Positions 21,737-34,819 of a stretch of 64,000 nucleotides of DNA are shown piece by piece. Position numbers and translations under genes: made by a program. The notes under the pieces are model-generated. The model was given only the letters and a program-made list of their open reading frames with translations, was not told the DNA's origin and did no database searches. The stretch's first letter is position 1. Each line of letters starts with the position of its first letter. Origin of the DNA: Sipunculus nudus (lineage: Eukaryota; Annelida; Sipuncula; Golfingiida; Sipunculidae); the NCBI GenBank assembly GCA_026874595.1, contig CM049314.1:79533300-79597299 (forward strand), written 5' to 3'.

Positions 21737-23979
21737 AAATCAGAAATAGAAAATTCCGATACTTTATAAAAGTAACGTTGTGGATTTTAGTGACCCTTTT
21801 GCATATTTTACCTCAATTTTTCTACAGTTTTGCCCCATATTAGACAGAAATAGATTCCCGGGAAGTAGAATAATACATTATTTCTTCAAGAAATAGTTGC
21901 AAACAGGATTAATTAAGACACAGCTCATTTGCTTACAGTTTGCTTATGCTTTGCTTACGATGAAAACACCACACAATTTAAGCATTATTCTACAAATACA
22001 CACAAATATAACCCATGGGGACACAGACTGTTTACCTGGCTACAAAATAGTTCCTGTTAGTGATCAGGAATCTAAATATTAAGGGTAAAATTGTTCAATC
22101 AAATTCAGAAATAGAAAATTCTGAAACGTTATAAGAGTGACATTGTGGATTTTTGTGAACCTTTTGCATATTTTACCTCAATTTTTCTACAGTTTTGCAG
22201 CGTTTTCGACAGAAATAGATTCCCGGGAAGTAGAATAATACATTATTTCTTCAGAAAATAGTTGCAAAAAGGAGAGTTCAAGATACAGTTCCTTTGCTTA
22301 CAGTTTGCTTATTCTTTGCTTATGCTTTGCTTACGATGAAAACACCACACAATTTAAGCATTTTTCTACAAATACACAAAAATATGAACCATAGGGACAC
22401 AGACTGGTTACCTGACTACAAAATAGTTCCCGTTAGTGATCAGGAATCAAAATATTAAGGGCAAAATTGTTCAATCAAATTCAGAAATAGAAAATTCTGA
22501 AACGTTTTACAGTGACATTGTGGATTTTTGTGAACCTTTAGCATATTTTACCTCAATTTTTCTACAGTTTTGCAGCGTTTTCGACAGAAATAGATTCCCG
22601 GGAAGTAGAATAATACATTATTTCTTCAGAAAATAGATGCAAAAAGGATTTATCAAGACACATTTCTTTTGCTTACAGTTTGCTTATTCTTTGCTTATGC
22701 TTTGCTTACGATGAAAACACCACACAATTTAAGCATTTTTCCACAAATACACACAAATATGACCCATAGGGACACAGACTGTTTACCTGTCTACAAAAAA
22801 GTTCCTGTAAGTGATGAGGAATCTAAATATTATGGGTAAAATTGTTCAGTCAAAACCACAATTATAAAAATCCGCTACTTTCATAATGCGAAATTATGGA
22901 TTTTTTTAATCCTTTTGCATATTTTACCTAAATTTTTCTACAGTTTTGCACCATATTCGACAGAAAAGGATTCCCGGGAAGTAGAATAACACATTATTTC
23001 TTAAGAAAATGTATGCAAAAAGGATTTATCAAGACACAGTTCCTTTGCTTAAAGTCTGCCTACGCTTTGCTTATGCTTTGCTTACGATGAAAACACCACA
23101 CAATTTAAGCATTTTTCTATAAATATATACGAATATGACCCATAGGGACACAGACTGCTTCCCTGGCTATATAATTGCACGTGTAAGTGAAGGTGAATGT
23201 AAAATTTAAAGGTTAAATCGTTTAAGCAAAATCAGAAATAGAAAATTCGGATACTTTATAAAAGTAACGTTGTGGATTTTTGTGACCCTTTTGAATATTT
23301 TACCTCGTTTTTTCTACAGTTTTACACCATATTCGACAGAACTATATTACAGGAAAGTAGAATAATACATTATTTCTTTAGAAAATAGATGTAAAAAGGA
23401 TTTATCAAGACACAGTTCCTTTGCCTACAGTTTGCTTATTCTTTGCTTATGCTTTGCTTACGATGAAAACACCACACAATTTAAGCATTTTTCCACAAAT
23501 ACACACAAATATGACCCATAGGGGCACAGACTGTTTACCTGGCAACAAAATGGTTACTGTTTGTGATCAGGAATCTAAATATTAAGGGTAAAATTGTTCA
23601 ATCAAAACCACAATTATAAAAATCCGCTACTTTCTTAAAATGACATTATGGATTCTTTTATCCTTTTGCATATTTTACCTCAATTTTTCAACAGTTTTGC
23701 ACCATATTCGACAGAAATAGATTCTCTGAATGTCGAATAATACATTATTTCTTTAGAAAATAGATGTAAAAAGGATTTATCAAGACACAGTTCCTTTGCT
23801 TACAGTTTGCTTACGCTTTGCTTATGCTTTGCTTACGGTGAAAACACCTCAAAACTGACGCATTTTTCTATAAATATATACAAATATGACCCATAGGGAC
23901 ATAGACTGGTTCCATGGCTATATAATTGCACCTGTCAGTGAAGGTGAATCTAAAAATTAAGGGTAAAATCGTTTAAGCA
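21737..23979 (+). repeat. HOR block ABCDEF (2243 bp), marker lineage 1
   Basis: Monomers: A21737, B22102, C22478, D22853, E23229, F23605. It has the same A, B and D marker set as the block at 1. C reads GTTTTACAGTGAC (C for G at about 22510), shared with C28456 and C57932 but not C742. D ends with CACGTGTAAGTG, shared only with the block at 27715. Confidence 0.91.
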
Positions 23980-26598
23980 AAATCAGAAATAGAAAATTCC
24001 GATACTTTATAAAAGTAACGTTGTGGATTTTAGTGACCCTTTTGCATATTTTACCTCAATTTTTCTACAGTTTTGCACCATATTAGACAGAAATAGATTC
24101 CCGGGAAGTAGAATAATACATTATTTCTTCAAGAAATAGTTGCAAAAAGGATTAATTAAGACACAGCTCATTTGCTTACAGTTTGCTTATGCTTTGCTTA
24201 CGATGAAAACACCACACAATTTAAGCATTATTCTACAAATACACACAAATATAACCCATGGGGACACAGACTGTTTACCTGGCTACAAAATAGTTCCTGT
24301 TAGTGATCAGGAATCTAAATATTAAGGGTAAAATTGTTCAATCAAATTCAGAAATAGAAAATTCTGAAACGTTATAAGAGTGACATTGTGGATTTTTGTG
24401 AACCTTTTGCATATTTTACCTCAATTTTTCTACAGTTTTGCAGCGTTTTCGACAGAAATAGATTCCCGGGAAGTAGAATAATACATTATTTCTTCAGAAA
24501 ATAGTTGCAAAAAGGATAGTTCAAGATACAGTTCCTTTGCTTACAGTTTGCTTATTCTTTGCTTATGCTTTGCTTACGATGAAAACACCACACAATTTAA
24601 GCATGTTTCTACAAATACACAAAAATATGAACCATAGGGACACAGACTGGTTACCTGACTACAAAATAGTTCCCGTTAGTGATCAGGAATCAAAATATTA
24701 AGGGCAAAATTGTTCAATCAAATTCAGAAATAGAAAATTCTGAAACGTTTTAGAGTGACATTGTGGATTTTTGTGAACCTTTAGCATATTTTACCTCAAT
24801 TTTTCTACAGTTTTGCAGCGTTTTCGACAGAAATAGATTCCCGGGAAGTAGAATAATACATTATTTCTTCAGAAAATAGATGCAAAAAGGATTTATCAAG
24901 ACACAGTTCTTTTCCTTACAGTTTGCTTATTCTTTGCTTATGCTTTGCTTACGATGAAAACACCACACAATTTAAGCATTTTTCCACAAATACACACAAA
25001 TATGACCCATAGGGACACAGACTGTTTACCTGTCTACAAAAAAGTTCCTGTAAGTGATGAGGAATCTAAATATTATGGGTAAAATTGTTCAGTCAAAACC
25101 ACAATTATAAAAATCCGCTACTTTCATAATGCAAAATTATGGATTTTTTTAATCCTTTTGCATATTTTACCTCAATTTTTCTACAGTTTTGCACCATATT
25201 CGACAGAAAAAGATTCCCGGGAAGTAGAATAACACATTATTTCTTAAGAAGATGTATGCAAAAAGGATTTATCAAGACACAGTTCCTTTGCTTAAAGTCT
25301 GCCTACGCTTTGCTTATGCTTTGCTTACGATGAAAACACCACACAATTTAAGCATTTTTCTATAAATATATACGAATATGACCCATAGGGACACAGACTG
25401 CTTCCCTGGCTATATAATTGCACGTGTCAGTGAAGGTGAATGTAAAATTTAAAGGTTAAATCGTTTAAGCAAAATCAGAAATAGAAAATTCGGATACTTT
25501 ATAAAAGTAACGTTGTGGATTTTTGTGACCCTTTTGAATATTTTACCTCGTTTTTTCTACAGTTTTGCACCATATTCGACAGAAAAGGATTCCCGGGAAG
25601 TAGAATAACACATTATTTCTTAAGAAAATGTATGCAAAAAGGATTTATCAAGACACAGTTCCTTTGCTTAAAGTCTGCCTACGCTTTGCTTATGCTTTGC
25701 TTACGATGAAAACACCACACAATTTAAGCATTTTTCTATAAATATATACGAATATGACCCATAGGGACACAGACTGCTTCCCTGGCTATATAATTGCACG
25801 TGTCAGTGAAGGTGAATGTAAAATTTAAAGGTTAAATCGTTTAAGCAAAATCAGAAATAGAAAATTCGGATACTTTATAAAAGTAACGTTGTGGATTTTT
25901 GTGACCCTTTTGAATATTTTACCTCGTTTTTTCTACAGTTTTACACCATATTCGACAGAACTATATTACAGGAAAGTAGAATAATACATTATTTCTTTAG
26001 AAAATAGATGTAAAAAGGATTTATCAAGACACAGTTCCTTTGCCTACAGTTTGCTTATTCTTTGCTTATGCTTTGCTTACGATGAAAACACCACACAATT
26101 TAAGCATTTTTCCACAAATACACACAAATATGACCCATAGGGGCACAGACTGTTTACCTGGCAACAAAATGGTTACTGTTTGTGATCAGGAATCTAAATA
26201 TTAAGGGTAAAATTGTTCAATCAAAACCACAATTATAAAAATCCGCTACTTTCTTAAAATGACATTATGGATTCTTTTATCCTTTTGCATATTTTACCTC
26301 AATTTTTCAACAGTTTTGCACCATATTCGACAGAAATAGATTCTCTGAATGTCGAATAATACATTATTTCTTTAGAAAATAGATGTAAAAAGGATTTATC
26401 AAGACACAGTTCCTTTGCTTACAGTTTGCTTACGCTTTGCTTATGCTTTGCTTACGGTGAAAACACCTCAAAACTGACGCATTTTTCTATAAATATATAC
26501 AAATATGACCCATAGGGACACAGACTGGTTCCATGGCTATATAATTGCACCTGTCAGTGAAGGTGAATCTAAAAATTAAGGGTAAAATCGTTTAAGCA
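23980..26598 (+). repeat. HOR block ABCD-E/D-E-F (2619 bp)
   Basis: Seven monomers: A23980, B24345, C24721, D25096, E/D25472, E25848, F26224. It is the six-monomer HOR with one extra hybrid monomer, adding 376 bp. Similar blocks start at 29958 and 59434. Confidence 0.91.
25472..25847 (+). repeat. Hybrid monomer E/D
   Basis: An E head (TTCGGATACTTT, CTCGTTTTTTC) passes into a D core and tail (CAGAAAAGGATTCCCGGG, CTTAAGAAAATGTATGC, CTTCCCTGGC) and is followed by an ordinary E. Copies start at 25472, 31450 and 60926. The core carries AAAAGG as in the D monomers at 1117, 22853 and 28831, identifying that D lineage as the likely donor. Confidence 0.88.
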
Positions 26599-27714
26599 AA
26601 ATCAGAAATAGAAAATTCCGATACTTTATAAAAGTAACGTTGTGGATTTTAGTGACCCTTTTGCATATTTTACCTCAATTTTTCTACAGTTTTGCACCAT
26701 ATTAGACAGAAATAGATTCCCGGGAAGTAGAATAATACATTATTTCTTCAAGAAATAGTTGCAAAAAGGATTAATTAAGACACAGCTCATTTGCTTACAG
26801 TTTGCTTATGCTTTGCTTACGATGAAAACACCACACAATTTAAGCATTATTCTACAAATACACACAAATATAACCCATGGGGACACAGACTGTTTACCTG
26901 GCTACAAAATAGTTCCTGTTAGTGATCAGGAATCTAAATATTAAGGGTAAAATTGTTCAATCAAATTCAGAAATAGAAAATTCTGAAACGTTATAAGAGT
27001 GACATTGTGGATTTTTGTGAACCTTTTGCATATTTTACCTCAATTTTTCTACAGTTTTGCAGCGTTTTCGACAGAAATAGATTCCCGGGAACTAGAATAA
27101 TACATTATTTCTTCAGAAAATAGTTGCAAAAAGGATAGTTCAAGATACAGTTCCTTTGCTTACAGTTTGCTTATTCTTTGCTTATGCTTTGCTTACGATG
27201 AAAACACCACACAATTAAAGCATTTTTCTACAAATACACAAAAATATGAACCATAGGGACACAGACTGGTTACCTGACTACAAAATACTTCCCGTTAGTG
27301 ATCAGGAATCAAAATATTAAGGGCAAAATTGTTCAATCAAATTCAGAAATAGAAAATTCTGAAACGTTTTAGAGTGACATTGTGGATTTTTGTGAACCTT
27401 TAGCATATTTTACCTCAATTTTTCTACAGTTTTGCAGCGTTTTCGACAGAAATAGATTCCCGGGAATTAGAATAACACATTATTTCTTAAGAAAATGTAT
27501 GCAAAAAGGATTTATCAAGACACAGTTCCTTTGCTTAAAGTCTGCCTACGCTTTGCTTATGCTTTGCTTACGATGAAAACACCAAACAATTTAAGCATTT
27601 TTCTATAAATATATACGAATATAACCCATAGGGACACAGACTGCTTCCATGGCTATATAATTGCACCTGTCAGTGAAGGTGAGTCTAAAATTTAAGGGTA
27701 AAATCGTTTAAGCA
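26599..27714 (+). repeat. Three-monomer block A-B-C/D (1116 bp), duplication junction
   Basis: Monomers: A26599, B26964, C/D27340. It contains the crossover of the 5978-bp duplication inside B26964, which carries AACTAG from one parent and ATTAAAG from the other. The third copy of the C/D hybrid follows. Confidence 0.9.
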
Positions 27715-29957
27715 AAATCAGAAATAGAAAATTCCGATACTTTATAAAAGTAACGTTGTGGATTTTAGTGACCCTTTTGCATATTTTACCTCAATTTTTC
27801 TACAGTTTTGCCCCATATTAGACAGAAATAGATTCCCGGGAAGTAGAATAATACATTATTTCTTCAAGAAATAGTTGCAAACAGGATTAATTAAGACACA
27901 GCTCATTTGCTTACAGTTTGCTTATGCTTTGCTTACGATGAAAACACCACACAATTTAAGCATTATTCTACAAATACACACAAATATAACCCATGGGGAC
28001 ACAGACTGTTTACCTGGCTACAAAATAGTTCCTGTTAGTGATCAGGAATCTAAATATTAAGGGTAAAATTGTTCAATCAAATTCAGAAATAGAAAATTCT
28101 GAAACGTTATAAGAGTGACATTGTGGATTTTTGTGAACCTTTTGCATATTTTACCTCAATTTTTCTACAGTTTTGCAGCGTTTTCGACAGAAATAGATTC
28201 CCGGGAAGTAGAATAATACATTATTTCTTCAGAAAATAGTTGCAAAAAGGAGAGTTCAAGATACAGTTCCTTTGCTTACAGTTTGCTTATTCTTTGCTTA
28301 TGCTTTGCTTACGATGAAAACACCACACAATTTAAGCATTTTTCTACAAATACACAAAAATATGAACCATAGGGACACAGACTGGTTACCTGACTACAAA
28401 ATAGTTCCCGTTAGTGATCAGGAATCAAAATATTAAGGGCAAAATTGTTCAATCAAATTCAGAAATAGAAAATTCTGAAACGTTTTACAGTGACATTGTG
28501 GATTTTTGTGAACCTTTAGCATATTTTACCTCAATTTTTCTACAGTTTTGCAGCGTTTTCGACAGAAATAGATTCCCGGGAAGTAGAATAATACATTATT
28601 TCTTCAGAAAATAGATGCAAAAAGGATTTATCAAGACACATTTCTTTTGCTTACAGTTTGCTTATTCTTTGCTTATGCTTTGCTTACGATGAAAACACCA
28701 CACAATTTAAGCATTTTTCCACAAATACACACAAATATGACCCATAGGGACACAGACTGTTTACCTGTCTACAAAAAAGTTCCTGTAAGTGATGAGGAAT
28801 CTAAATATTATGGGTAAAATTGTTCAGTCAAAACCACAATTATAAAAATCCGCTACTTTCATAATGCGAAATTATGGATTTTTTTAATCCTTTTGCATAT
28901 TTTACCTAAATTTTTCTACAGTTTTGCACCATATTCGACAGAAAAGGATTCCCGGGAAGTAGAATAACACATTATTTCTTAAGAAAATGTATGCAAAAAG
29001 GATTTATCAAGACACAGTTCCTTTGCTTAAAGTCTGCCTACGCTTTGCTTATGCTTTGCTTACGATGAAAACACCACACAATTTAAGCATTTTTCTATAA
29101 ATATATACGAATATGACCCATAGGGACACAGACTGCTTCCCTGGCTATATAATTGCACGTGTAAGTGAAGGTGAATGTAAAATTTAAAGGTTAAATCGTT
29201 TAAGCAAAATCAGAAATAGAAAATTCGGATACTTTATAAAAGTAACGTTGTGGATTTTTGTGACCCTTTTGAATATTTTACCTCGTTTTTTCTACAGTTT
29301 TACACCATATTCGACAGAACTATATTACAGGAAAGTAGAATAATACATTATTTCTTTAGAAAATAGATGTAAAAAGGATTTATCAAGACACAGTTCCTTT
29401 GCCTACAGTTTGCTTATTCTTTGCTTATGCTTTGCTTACGATGAAAACACCACACAATTTAAGCATTTTTCCACAAATACACACAAATATGACCCATAGG
29501 GGCACAGACTGTTTACCTGGCAACAAAATGGTTACTGTTTGTGATCAGGAATCTAAATATTAAGGGTAAAATTGTTCAATCAAAACCACAATTATAAAAA
29601 TCCGCTACTTTCTTAAAATGACATTATGGATTCTTTTATCCTTTTGCATATTTTACCTCAATTTTTCAACAGTTTTGCACCATATTCGACAGAAATAGAT
29701 TCTCTGAATGTCGAATAATACATTATTTCTTTAGAAAATAGATGTAAAAAGGATTTATCAAGACACAGTTCCTTTGCTTACAGTTTGCTTACGCTTTGCT
29801 TATGCTTTGCTTACGGTGAAAACACCTCAAAACTGACGCATTTTTCTATAAATATATACAAATATGACCCATAGGGACATAGACTGGTTCCATGGCTATA
29901 TAATTGCACCTGTCAGTGAAGGTGAATCTAAAAATTAAGGGTAAAATCGTTTAAGCA
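27715..29957 (+). repeat. HOR block ABCDEF (2243 bp), marker lineage 1, second copy
   Basis: Monomers: A27715, B28080, C28456, D28831, E29207, F29583. This is the 5978-bp-shifted copy of 21737-23979, including the private GTGTAAGTG and GACATAGACTGG variants. Confidence 0.91.
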
Positions 29958-32576
29958 AAATCAGAAATAGAAAATTCCGATACTTTATAAAAGTAACGTT
30001 GTGGATTTTAGTGACCCTTTTGCATATTTTACCTCAATTTTTCTACAGTTTTGCACCATATTAGACAGAAATAGATTCCCGGGAAGTAGAATAATACATT
30101 ATTTCTTCAAGAAATAGTTGCAAAAAGGATTAATTAAGACACAGCTCATTTGCTTACAGTTTGCTTATGCTTTGCTTACGATGAAAACACCACACAATTT
30201 AAGCATTATTCTACAAATACACACAAATATAACCCATGGGGACACAGACTGTTTACCTGGCTACAAAATAGTTCCTGTTAGTGATCAGGAATCTAAATAT
30301 TAAGGGTAAAATTGTTCAATCAAATTCAGAAATAGAAAATTCTGAAACGTTATAAGAGTGACATTGTGGATTTTTGTGAACCTTTTGCATATTTTACCTC
30401 AATTTTTCTACAGTTTTGCAGCGTTTTCGACAGAAATAGATTCCCGGGAAGTAGAATAATACATTATTTCTTCAGAAAATAGTTGCAAAAAGGATAGTTC
30501 AAGATACAGTTCCTTTGCTTACAGTTTGCTTATTCTTTGCTTATGCTTTGCTTACGATGAAAACACCACACAATTTAAGCATGTTTCTACAAATACACAA
30601 AAATATGAACCATAGGGACACAGACTGGTTACCTGACTACAAAATAGTTCCCGTTAGTGATCAGGAATCAAAATATTAAGGGCAAAATTGTTCAATCAAA
30701 TTCAGAAATAGAAAATTCTGAAACGTTTTAGAGTGACATTGTGGATTTTTGTGAACCTTTAGCATATTTTACCTCAATTTTTCTACAGTTTTGCAGCGTT
30801 TTCGACAGAAATAGATTCCCGGGAAGTAGAATAATACATTATTTCTTCAGAAAATAGATGCAAAAAGGATTTATCAAGACACAGTTCTTTTCCTTACAGT
30901 TTGCTTATTCTTTGCTTATGCTTTGCTTACGATGAAAACACCACACAATTTAAGCATTTTTCCACAAATACACACAAATATGACCCATAGGGACACAGAC
31001 TGTTTACCTGTCTACAAAAAAGTTCCTGTAAGTGATGAGGAATCTAAATATTATGGGTAAAATTGTTCAGTCAAAACCACAATTATAAAAATCCGCTACT
31101 TTCATAATGCAAAATTATGGATTTTTTTAATCCTTTTGCATATTTTACCTCAATTTTTCTACAGTTTTGCACCATATTCGACAGAAAAAGATTCCCGGGA
31201 AGTAGAATAACACATTATTTCTTAAGAAGATGTATGCAAAAAGGATTTATCAAGACACAGTTCCTTTGCTTAAAGTCTGCCTACGCTTTGCTTATGCTTT
31301 GCTTACGATGAAAACACCACACAATTTAAGCATTTTTCTATAAATATATACGAATATGACCCATAGGGACACAGACTGCTTCCCTGGCTATATAATTGCA
31401 CGTGTCAGTGAAGGTGAATGTAAAATTTAAAGGTTAAATCGTTTAAGCAAAATCAGAAATAGAAAATTCGGATACTTTATAAAAGTAACGTTGTGGATTT
31501 TTGTGACCCTTTTGAATATTTTACCTCGTTTTTTCTACAGTTTTGCACCATATTCGACAGAAAAGGATTCCCGGGAAGTAGAATAACACATTATTTCTTA
31601 AGAAAATGTATGCAAAAAGGATTTATCAAGACACAGTTCCTTTGCTTAAAGTCTGCCTACGCTTTGCTTATGCTTTGCTTACGATGAAAACACCACACAA
31701 TTTAAGCATTTTTCTATAAATATATACGAATATGACCCATAGGGACACAGACTGCTTCCCTGGCTATATAATTGCACGTGTCAGTGAAGGTGAATGTAAA
31801 ATTTAAAGGTTAAATCGTTTAAGCAAAATCAGAAATAGAAAATTCGGATACTTTATAAAAGTAACGTTGTGGATTTTTGTGACCCTTTTGAATATTTTAC
31901 CTCGTTTTTTCTACAGTTTTACACCATATTCGACAGAACTATATTACAGGAAAGTAGAATAATACATTATTTCTTTAGAAAATAGATGTAAAAAGGATTT
32001 ATCAAGACACAGTTCCTTTGCCTACAGTTTGCTTATTCTTTGCTTATGCTTTGCTTACGATGAAAACACCACACAATTTAAGCATTTTTCCACAAATACA
32101 CACAAATATGACCCATAGGGGCACAGACTGTTTACCTGGCAACAAAATGGTTACTGTTTGTGATCAGGAATCTAAATATTAAGGGTAAAATTGTTCAATC
32201 AAAACCACAATTATAAAAATCCGCTACTTTCTTAAAATGACATTATGGATTCTTTTATCCTTTTGCATATTTTACCTCAATTTTTCAACAGTTTTGCACC
32301 ATATTCGACAGAAATAGATTCTCTGAATGTCGAATAATACATTATTTCTTTAGAAAATAGATGTAAAAAGGATTTATCAAGACACAGTTCCTTTGCTTAC
32401 AGTTTGCTTACGCTTTGCTTATGCTTTGCTTACGGTGAAAACACCTCAAAACTGACGCATTTTTCTATAAATATATACAAATATGACCCATAGGGACACA
32501 GACTGGTTCCATGGCTATATAATTGCACCTGTCAGTGAAGGTGAATCTAAAAATTAAGGGTAAAATCGTTTAAGCA
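29958..32576 (+). repeat. HOR block ABCD-E/D-E-F (2619 bp), second copy
   Basis: Monomers: A29958, B30323, C30699, D31074, E/D31450, E31826, F32202. This is the 5978-bp-shifted copy of 23980-26598, including AGCATGTTTC in B and AATGCAAAATT in D. Confidence 0.91.
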
Positions 32577-34819
32577 AAATCAGAAATAGAAAATTCCGAT
32601 ACTTTATAAAAGTAACGTTGTGGATTTTAGTGACCCTTTTGCATATTTTACCTCAATTTTTCTACAGTTTTGCACCATATTAGACAGAAATAGATTCCCG
32701 GGAAGTAGAATAATACATTATTTCTTCAAGAAATAGTTGCAAAAAGGATTAATTAAGACACAGCTCATTTGCTTACAGTTTGCTTATGCTTTGCTTACGA
32801 TGAAAACACCACACAATTTAAGCATTATTCTACAAATACACACAAATATAACCCATGGGGACACAGACTGTTTACCTGGCTACAAAATAGTTCCTGTTAG
32901 TGATCAGGAATCTAAATATTAAGGGTAAAATTGTTCAATCAAATTCAGAAATAGAAAATTCTGAAACGTTATAAGAGTGACATTGTGGATTTTTGTGAAC
33001 CTTTTGCATATTTTACCTCAATTTTTCTACAGTTTTGCAGCGTTTTCGACAGAAATAGATTCCCGGGAACTAGAATAATACATTATTTCTTCAGAAAATA
33101 GTTGCAAAAAGGATAGTTCAAGATACAGTTCCTTTGCTTACAGTTTGCTTATTCTTTGCTTATGCTTTGCTTACGATGAAAACACCACACAATTTAAGCA
33201 TTTTTCTACAAATACACAAAAATATGAACCATAGGGACACAGACTGGTTACCTGACTACAAAATAGTTCCCGTTAGTGATCAGGAATCAAAATATTAAGG
33301 GCAAAATTGTTCAATCAAATTCAGAAATAGAAAATTCTGAAACGTTTTAGAGTGACATTGTGGATTTTTGTGAACCTTTAGCATATTTTACCTCAATTTT
33401 TCTACAGTTTTGCAGCGTTTTCGACAGAAATAGATTCCCGGGAAGTAGAATAATACATTATTTCTTCAGAAAATAGATGCAAAAAGGATTTATCAAGACA
33501 CAGTTCTTTTCCTTACAGTTTGCTTATTCTTTGCTTATGCTTTGCTTACGATGAAAACACCACACAATTTAAGCATTTTTCCACAAATACACACAAATAT
33601 GACCCATAGGGACACAGACTGTTTACCTGTCTACAAAAAAGTTCCTGTAAGTGATGAGGAATCTAAATATTATGGGTAAAATTGTTCAGTCAAAACCACA
33701 ATTATAAAAATCCGCTACTTTCATAATGCGAAATTATGGATTTTTTTAATCCTTTTGCATATTTTACCTCAATTTTTCTACAGTTTTGCACCATATTCGA
33801 CAGAAAAAGATTCCCGGGAAGTAGAATAACACATTATTTCTTAAGAAGATGTATGCAAAAAGGATTTATCAAGACACAGTTCCTTTGCTTAAAGTCTGCC
33901 TACGCTTTGCTTATGCTTTGCTTACGATGAAAACACCACACAATTTAAGCATTTTTCTATAAATATATACGAATATGACCCATAGGGACACAGACTGCTT
34001 CCCTGGCTATATAATTGCACGTGTCAGTGAAGGTGAATGTAAAATTTAAAGGTTAAATCGTTTAAGCAAAATCAGAAATAGAAAATTCGGATACTTTATA
34101 AAAGTAACGTTGTGGATTTTTGTGACCCTTTTGAATATTTTACCTCGTTTTTTCTACAGTTTTGCACCATATTCGACAGAAAAGGATTCCCGGGAAGTAG
34201 AATAACACATTATTTCTTTAGAAAATAGATGTAAAAAGGATTTATCAAGACACAGTTCCTTTGCCTACAGTTTGCTTATTCTTTGCTTATGCTTTGCTTA
34301 CGATGAAAACACCACACAATTTAAGCATTTTTCCACAAATACACACAAATATGACCCATAGGGGCACAGACTGTTTACCTGGCAACAAAATGGTTACTGT
34401 TTGTGATCAGGAATCTAAATATTAAGGGTAAAATTGTTCAATCAAAACCACAATTATAAAAATCCGCTACTTTCTTAAAATGACATTATGGATTCTTATA
34501 TCCTTTTGCATATTTTACCTCAATTTTTCAACAGTTTTGCACCATATTCGACAGAAATAGATTCTCTGAATGTCGAATAATACATTATTTCTTTAGAAAA
34601 TAGATGTAAAAAGGATTTATCAAGACACAGTTCCTTTGCTTACAGTTTGCTTACGCTTTGCTTATGCTTTGCTTACGGTGAAAACACCTCAAAACTGACG
34701 CATTTTTCTATAAATATATACAAATATGACCCATAGGGACACAGACTGGTTCCATGGCTATATAATTGCACCTGTCAGTGAAGGTGAATCTAAAAATTAA
34801 GGGTAAAATCGTTTAAGCA
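32577..34819 (+). repeat. HOR block ABCDEF (2243 bp) with patched E
   Basis: Monomers: A32577, B32942, C33318, D33693, E34069, F34445. B still carries AACTAG (33067-33072), from the end of the 5978-bp unit. E has the D-like patch and F has GATTCTTATATCC, as in the block at 7492. Confidence 0.91.

Larger units (their letters stand above)
15670..22040 (+). repeat. 6371-bp tandem segmental duplication, copy 2
   Basis: This is the second copy of the 6371-bp unit. It opens with the tail of an E monomer joined to the front of A15366, then repeats F, A/H-G-E/C-D/G and the eleven-monomer block. At 22022-22040 the sequence re-enters a normal A tail (GGCTACAAAATAG). That is expected if the unit was copied by one crossover between an A tail and an E tail. 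Confidence 0.9.
21239..27216 (+). repeat. 5978-bp tandem segmental duplication, copy 1
   Basis: Monomer starts from C/D21362 to B26964 recur 5978 bp downstream. Private variants are shared: GTGTAAGTG (about 23181), GGGACATAGACTGG (about 23897), AGCATGTTTC (about 24600), AATGCAAAATT (about 25129) and GGGAACTAG (27088). The crossover lies in 27093-27216. Base 27092 (C, in AACTAG) belongs to the unit end, and 27217 (A, in ATTAAAG) belongs to the unit start, since 21239 is A and 33195 is T. Confidence 0.88.
27217..33194 (+). repeat. 5978-bp tandem segmental duplication, copy 2
   Basis: This second copy has no difference from copy 1 at the marker positions I compared. Past 33195 the sequence returns to ordinary ABCDEF HORs. 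The unit includes a C/D-containing end, an ABCDEF block, an ABCD-E/D-E-F block and part of an AB pair. Confidence 0.88.

Noticed and set aside
22436-22636. A 66-codon frame crossing a monomer boundary (also near 28414 and 57890)
   Set aside because: It is opened by one base change (TTTTAGAG to TTTTACAG) that removes a stop in one C lineage. It is useful as a lineage marker but not evidence of coding.
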